DNA from: Brumimicrobium sp033722555
GTDB taxonomy: Bacteria > Bacteroidota > Bacteroidia > Flavobacteriales_D > Crocinitomicaceae
Direction: 5' to 3'
Length of the DNA stretch: 18,602 nucleotides
Assembly (NCBI GenBank): GCA_033722555.1
Contig: JAWVYS010000053.1
Coordinates: forward strand, 1-18,602
The position numbers were made by a program, and so were the translations under genes. How positions within the stretch are numbered: position 1 is the stretch's first letter; every line of letters begins with the position of its first letter. Positions 14,248-18,602 of this stretch are shown here, piece after piece. Under the pieces are notes generated by a model. It was not told the origin of the DNA. It ran no database searches and saw only the letters and a program-made list of their open reading frames with translations.

Positions 14248-16395
14248 ATGTTATTAGTTAGTATATTAGAAACCGGCCTACCCTTAACCAATCCGGTTTT
14301 GAAGTTTCTTTTGATTCTGATTATTATCCTGTTTGCTCCAATAATCCTCAACAAGATCAAGATTCCTCCACTGCTCGGACTGATTATCGCAGGAGCAGTT
14401 ATCGGACCCCACGGATTTCATCTCATGGATAGAGACAGCAGTATTATTTTATCCGGAACGGCCGGCTTACTTTACATCATGTTCCTTGCGGGTTTGGAAA
14501 TTGATCTGGTCGATTTCAAGAAAAATAGCCGTAAAAGTCTTGTGTTTGGATTTTATACGTTCATTATTCCTATGGCACTCGGCATGTTTGCTGGTTATTA
14601 TTTGATGAATTTTTCTCTGCCAACAACCATTCTCCTTGCCAGTATGTTCGCTTCTCATACCTTAATAGCCTATCCTATAATTAGTAAACTCGGCGTTGCC
14701 AAGAATCGGGCGGTCAATATCACAGTGGGGGGTACCATGATCACTGACACCCTGGCCTTGTTGGTGTTGGCAGTTGTTGTCGGAATGGTTCACGGTGAGG
14801 TTAATACGGCGTTTTGGATCAAGTTAACCTTGTCCATAATTATTTTCGGAGTTTTAGTGATGTGGTTTTTTCCCATCCTTGGAAGGTGGTTCTTTAAAAG
14901 GGTATCCGACAATGTTTCCCAATATATTTTTGTGCTTGTAATGGTCTTTTTAGGTGCTGTACTGGCAGAGTTGGCAGGCATTGAAGCTATAATCGGGGCA
15001 TTTCTTTCCGGATTAGCCTTAAACAGGTTGATACCCCATACTTCACCGCTTATGAACAGGGTTGAATTTGTGGGGAACGCCATATTTATTCCCTTCTTTT
15101 TGATAGGTGTGGGGATGCTCATTGATTATCGGGTGTTTTTTAAAGATTTTGAAACGATCAAAGTGGCTATCATTATGATCGTGGTGGCAACCTTAGCCAA
15201 GTTTCTTGCGGCCTGGATTACTCAAAAGACATACAATTTTACTGCAGATGAAAGAAGACTCATTTTTGGACTGAGCAATGCACAAGCGGCAGCAACTCTG
15301 GCCGCAGTGCTGGTGGGATATAATATTGTTTTAGGTAACGACGAAAACGGTAATCCTATCCGTTTACTGAATGAAAATGTGTTGAATGGAACCATATTAA
15401 TGATTCTGGTAACCTGTACAATAGCTTCATTTGTGGCTCAGAAAGGTGCAAAGAACATTGCCTTGCAGGAAGCAAATGAAATGAAGCCGGATGAAAAGAA
15501 TACGCATGAAAAAATCCTCATTCCGGTGAATGATTATAATCTTGTGGATGAAATGATAAGTCTGGGTATTACGGTTTCTTCCAAAGAAAACAAAACAGGG
15601 CTGTATGCCCTAAATGTAATAGACAGTAATTCAAGTGATGGTTCAGAAGAAAGGAATGCCAGAAAAATATTGAATAAAGCCGTTGTTACGGCATCGGCCA
15701 CCGACAATCTGCTCCACGAACTGTTACGCTATGATATGAACGTTGTGAGTGGAATTAAGAATGTTGTCAAAGAACATAAGATCACTGATCTAATACTCGG
15801 ACTCAGTTCAAATAAAGCTATTTCGAATTCTTTCCTGGGAGATCTTACCGAGGAAATTCTCGTAAAATGTAACACTACTACAATTATTTACAGACATGTT
15901 TTTCCTATGGGGATGATCAAGAGACATATAATCGTAGTTCCGGACAGAGCTGAACGGGAGATTGGTTTCCCTTTCTGGTTGATTAAGGTGTGGAATCTTG
16001 CTCGTAACTCAGGGGGTAAACTCATTTTTTATGGAACAAAGGATACCATAAAATTCATTCAGGAAGTTCAGTTGACATTCCCTGTTGAATCCGAATTCAG
16101 AGAGTTTGAAGACTGGAATGACTTTCTGATCTTGTCTGGAGCCATTCAAAAATATGATAACCTTGTGATTGTGATGAGTCGAAAGGATAAACCTTCTTAT
16201 CAGCAGGTTATGAGGAAGATTCCGGCATATCTTAACAAGTACTTTCAAAACCAAAATTTCCTCATGATCTATCCGATGCAGGCCGGTGTAAATGAAAATC
16301 TTCAGGATAATCTTAAAAACCCGGCGCTTACAGAATCCATCGAAAAACTGGATGAGATCAGACAAACGATTGCGAAGATATTCAGAAGAAAATAA
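14248..16395 (+). CDS. CPA2 cation:proton antiporter with C-terminal USP-like region
   Basis: A 715-aa inner-membrane protein. The first 400 or so residues hold about 12 hydrophobic helices of the Na+/H+ exchanger (CPA2/KefB) fold, including IPPLLGLIIAGAVIGPHGF (39-57), FLAGLEIDL (79-87) and the ion-site helix GGTMITDTLALLVLA with Thr166-Asp167. From about 410 the sequence is soluble and contains two USP-like alpha/beta stretches: HEKILIPVNDYNLVDEM (about 424) to TTTIIYRHVFP, then KRHIIVVPDR onward to FLMIYP. The first ends in an ILGLSSNK-like nucleotide-loop region. The pattern suggests H+ exchange for Na+ or K+ under cytosolic nucleotide or signal control. It converges with gltA over a shared hairpin. 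Confidence 0.88.
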   Translation: MLLVSILETGLPLTNPVLKFLLILIIILFAPIILNKIKIPPLLGLIIAGAVIGPHGFHLMDRDSSIILSGTAGLLYIMFLAGLEIDLVDFKKNSRKSLVFGFYTFIIPMALGMFAGYYLMNFSLPTTILLASMFASHTLIAYPIISKLGVAKNRAVNITVGGTMITDTLALLVLAVVVGMVHGEVNTAFWIKLTLSIIIFGVLVMWFFPILGRWFFKRVSDNVSQYIFVLVMVFLGAVLAELAGIEAIIGAFLSGLALNRLIPHTSPLMNRVEFVGNAIFIPFFLIGVGMLIDYRVFFKDFETIKVAIIMIVVATLAKFLAAWITQKTYNFTADERRLIFGLSNAQAAATLAAVLVGYNIVLGNDENGNPIRLLNENVLNGTILMILVTCTIASFVAQKGAKNIALQEANEMKPDEKNTHEKILIPVNDYNLVDEMISLGITVSSKENKTGLYALNVIDSNSSDGSEERNARKILNKAVVTASATDNLLHELLRYDMNVVSGIKNVVKEHKITDLILGLSSNKAISNSFLGDLTEEILVKCNTTTIIYRHVFPMGMIKRHIIVVPDRAEREIGFPFWLIKVWNLARNSGGKLIFYGTKDTIKFIQEVQLTFPVESEFREFEDWNDFLILSGAIQKYDNLVIVMSRKDKPSYQQVMRKIPAYLNKYFQNQNFLMIYPMQAGVNENLQDNLKNPALTESIEKLDEIRQTIAKIFRRK

Positions 16396-16418
16396 TTCCG
16401 AAAATAACTGAGCCTGAT

Positions 16419-16455
16419 AAAAAAAAAAAAAGCGACCCTCTGGATCGCTTTTTTC
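16419..16455 (-). terminator. gltA terminator, shared with the convergent antiporter gene
   Basis: Minus strand: an A6 run, AGCGATCC, loop AGA, GGGTCGCT, then a run of 12 T. The single T-G position is a wobble pair on this strand; on the plus strand it becomes a C-A mismatch followed by only six T. It should therefore stop gltA well and the antiporter transcript less well. Confidence 0.85.
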
Positions 16456-16468
16456 AGTTTAAACTGAA
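16453..16468. repeat. 16-bp perfect palindrome between the gltA stop and terminator
   Basis: TTCAGTTTAAACTGAA reads the same on both strands. It starts 2 nt after the gltA stop codon and abuts the terminator stem. It could be a dimeric protein site or a small extra hairpin (6-bp stem, TTAA loop); function unknown. Confidence 0.6.
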
Positions 16469-16470
16469 TT

Positions 16471-17757
16471 TTATCGTTTATCAATATTTACATAATCTCT
16501 CTTTGAAGAACCAGTATATATCTGACGTGGACGACCAATCGGTTCACCGTTCTCAATCATTTCTTTCCACTGTGCGATCCATCCGGGCAGTCTTCCAAGT
16601 GCGAACATCACTGTAAACATTTCTGTAGGAATATTCAGTGCCCGATAGATGATTCCGGAATAGAAATCCACATTCGGATAAAGTCCTCTTTCTACGAAAT
16701 ATTCGTCTTCCAGCGCTACTTTTTCAAGTTTCTTCGCAATTTCAAGCGTAGGATCATTGATGCCTAATTTATCAAGAACATCGTCGCACGCTTTTTTAAT
16801 GATTTTTGCACGCGGATCGAAGTTTTTATATACCCTGTGTCCAAAGCCCATTAGTCTGAATGGATCATCTTTATCTTTTGCTTTAGCTACCCACTTATCA
16901 AGGTCTCCGCCATCGGCTTGAATTTTGTCAAGCATCTCAATTACGGCCTGGTTTGCACCTCCGTGAAGAGGTCCCCAAAGTGCGGAAACACCCGCAGAAA
17001 TTGAAGCATATAGATTTGCCTGAGAAGATCCAACTATTCTAACGGTAGAAGCAGAACAGTTCTGTTCATGATCAGCGTGAAGGATCAACAATTTGTTGAG
17101 AGCTTCCACCACCACCGGATCCGGGGAATATTCCTCCGTAGGCATTCCAAACATCATATAAAGGAAATTCTCACAATATCCGAGATCATTCTTTGGATAC
17201 ATGAAAGGGTGTCTCATTGCGTTCTTATACGACATCGCAGCCAGCGTAGGTAACTTTGCTATCAAACGATGGATAGTAAGATCCACGGCATCTTTCGACC
17301 TGTTAGGATCCTGAGATTCCGGATAAAAAGTAGATAAACTACAGATCATGGAAGCCAAAACTCCCATTGGATGAGCTTTTGCGGGATATGCTTCAAAAAA
17401 CTGCTTCATGTCCTCGTGTACAAGTGTATGACGCGTGATGCTATCTCTGAATTTTTCCAATTCAGAAGATGTTGGCAACTCACCGTAAATGAGGAGATAT
17501 GCAACTTCCAGGAAGGTAGCTTTTTCTGCGAGCTGCTCGATCGGATAACCTCGGTAACGCAAAATTCCCTTTTCTCCGTCCAAAAAGGTAATGGCACTCG
17601 TCGTACTACCGGTATTTTTGTAACCCGGATCCAGAGTTATGCATCCGGATACTGCTCTGAGGCTTTTGATATCAATCGCTTTTTCGTTTTCAGAACCTGT
17701 AATAACCGGGAATTCATAGGTTTTCCCATCAATTTCAATTTTTGCAGTCTCGCTCAT
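16471..17757 (-). CDS. gltA: citrate synthase (type II)
   Basis: Condenses acetyl-CoA and oxaloacetate to citrate at TCA-cycle entry. The 428-aa length, with an N-terminal beta-rich domain (KIEIDGKTYEFPVITGSE), matches the type II hexameric enzymes of Gram-negative bacteria. Catalytic residues are in place: His265 in GPLHGGANQAV, His307 in GFGHRVYKNFDPRAK, Asp364 in NVDFYSG. Other family landmarks are LDPGYKNTGS, FLDGEKGILRYRGYPIEQLAE, LHADHEQNCSAST and the C-terminal GRPRQIYTGS. Start is ATG 17757. TATCTTAG, one base off the -7 consensus, is found about 38 nt upstream and may be the promoter. A strong terminator follows. It reads in the same direction as the DPP-IV-like gene, 126 bp downstream of it. 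Confidence 0.97.
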   Translation of the reverse strand: MSETAKIEIDGKTYEFPVITGSENEKAIDIKSLRAVSGCITLDPGYKNTGSTTSAITFLDGEKGILRYRGYPIEQLAEKATFLEVAYLLIYGELPTSSELEKFRDSITRHTLVHEDMKQFFEAYPAKAHPMGVLASMICSLSTFYPESQDPNRSKDAVDLTIHRLIAKLPTLAAMSYKNAMRHPFMYPKNDLGYCENFLYMMFGMPTEEYSPDPVVVEALNKLLILHADHEQNCSASTVRIVGSSQANLYASISAGVSALWGPLHGGANQAVIEMLDKIQADGGDLDKWVAKAKDKDDPFRLMGFGHRVYKNFDPRAKIIKKACDDVLDKLGINDPTLEIAKKLEKVALEDEYFVERGLYPNVDFYSGIIYRALNIPTEMFTVMFALGRLPGWIAQWKEMIENGEPIGRPRQIYTGSSKRDYVNIDKR

Positions 17758-17883
17758 TTTTTATCTGTTTTTTTATTTCTTTAATTCGGTTGCCTAAGAT
17801 AATAATTTGTTTCATATAACGTCCATTTCAGTGCACGTTTTCGATAAAGGAACAAACTTCCCCATTAAAAGTTCAAGATTGAC

Positions 17884-18602
17884 TTATAAGTTTTCAAGGG
17901 TATAATCAAGCATCATTCGAAATAAATGATTTCTCGTATTACCTCCGTATATACCGTGATCTTTGTTTGGGTAAACGAAAAGATCAAAATCCTTATCCGC
18001 CTTGACCAGCGCTTTGACCATTTCCATCGTGTTTTGAACATGCACGTTGTCGTCACCGCTACCATGAATAAGCAGATAATTTCCTTTTAATTTATCGACA
18101 TGATTGATCGGAGAATTATCGTCATAACCGTGGGCATTTTCCTGCGGGGTGCGCATGAATCTTTCCGTGTATATATTGTCATAATATCTCCAGTTTGTAA
18201 CCGGTGCAACGGCAATTCCCATTTTAAAAATATCAGCTCCTTTTGTCATTGCCAATGAGGTCATATAACCACCGTAACTCCATCCCATGATTCCTATTCT
18301 TTCCGGGTCAACAAAGGAAAGTCCTTGAATATGGTTAGCAACAGCAATCAGGTCCTCTGTTTCCAATTTTCCGAGTTGGAGATAAGTAGATTTTTTAAAT
18401 TTCGCTCCACGGTACATCGTTCCCCTTGTATCAACACAAAAAACGATGTAACCCTTTTGGGCGAGCAACTGATGATAGGCAAAATTTCCTCCTCCGTATG
18501 AATCGCTTACCATGTTCGATCCTGGTCCGCAGTAAATGTTGAAATAAACCGGATAGGTCTGTGTGCTGTCAAAATTCGGCGGTTTTATCATCCAGGCATT
18601 CA
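17884..18602 (-). CDS. S9 family dipeptidyl peptidase IV-like protein, C-terminal fragment
   Basis: The right-hand window edge cuts this gene; 239 residues of its C-terminal alpha/beta-hydrolase domain are visible. The frame is open at the edge (NAWMIKPPNFD), so the methionine at 18591 is internal, not a start. The Ser-Asp-His triad is complete: Ser in GWSYGGYMTS, Asp in HGSGDDNVH, His in NKDHGIYGG. The oxyanion region is YCGPGSN. These match prolyl oligopeptidase-family enzymes of the DPP-IV subgroup (S9B), which remove Xaa-Pro dipeptides from peptides, usually in the periplasm. The beta-propeller and the signal peptide are outside the window. No terminator is obvious in the 126 bp before gltA. 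Confidence 0.92.
   Translation of the reverse strand, partial: NAWMIKPPNFDSTQTYPVYFNIYCGPGSNMVSDSYGGGNFAYHQLLAQKGYIVFCVDTRGTMYRGAKFKKSTYLQLGKLETEDLIAVANHIQGLSFVDPERIGIMGWSYGGYMTSLAMTKGADIFKMGIAVAPVTNWRYYDNIYTERFMRTPQENAHGYDDNSPINHVDKLKGNYLLIHGSGDDNVHVQNTMEMVKALVKADKDFDLFVYPNKDHGIYGGNTRNHLFRMMLDYTLENL

Overview
The window looks like core chromosome of a Bacteroidota bacterium, most likely in or near the Flavobacteriales. Four things point there. Several genes carry promoters of the Bacteroidota type (TAnnTTTG), and Shine-Dalgarno sites are largely absent. One protein ends in a type IX secretion (T9SS) sorting domain. There is a glsA/glsB-type pair for amino-acid lipids. There is also a SPOR protein with an HU-like N-terminus. 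I see no IS element, phage gene, CRISPR array, tRNA or rRNA. Base composition and coding style look even throughout.

Layout. 1-207 (-): start of an alpha-oxoamine synthase-like PLP enzyme, cut by the window edge. 372-1379 (-): murB, divergent from a menaquinone pair, a YdiI/MenI-like hotdog thioesterase (1486-1905, +) and an isochorismate synthase (about 1910-2887, +). 2889-3602 (-): membrane-anchored GH25 muramidase. 3747-4097 (-): rplS with its terminator. 4247-5973 (-): dnaX, split into two frames at an A10 run. 6050-6952 (-): an atypical malate/lactate dehydrogenase-family enzyme. 7073-8899 (+): secreted vWA protein with a T9SS tail. 8939-13019 (-): probable operon of MBL hydrolase, HU/SPOR protein, glsA-like and glsB-like acyltransferases. 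13177-14058 (+): MscS channel. 14248-16395 (+): CPA2 cation/proton antiporter with a cytosolic USP-like region. 16471-17757 (-): citrate synthase. 17884-18602 (-): C-terminal catalytic domain of a DPP-IV-like S9 peptidase, cut by the window edge.

The standout is dnaX. The gamma-like frame stops two codons after an A10 run, and the conserved tau C-terminal region continues in the -1 frame with no stop in between. The run contains an in-frame A_AAA_AAG heptamer. An SD-like AGAGGAG lies 8 nt upstream of the heptamer and a perfect 6-bp stem-loop starts 7 nt downstream. This is the architecture of the E. coli dnaX frameshift signal, combined with a homopolymer long enough for Thermus-type transcriptional slippage. 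A homopolymer miscall is the main alternative.

Themes. Envelope functions dominate: peptidoglycan synthesis and cleavage (MurB, GH25, SPOR), unusual lipids (GlsA/B-like, possibly the oxoamine synthase), T9SS surface export and osmotic or ionic homeostasis (MscS, antiporter). Central metabolism is represented by citrate synthase and menaquinone synthesis. Intergenic stretches are all under 300 bp. The longest (14059-14247, 189 bp) shows no gene or convincing signal.
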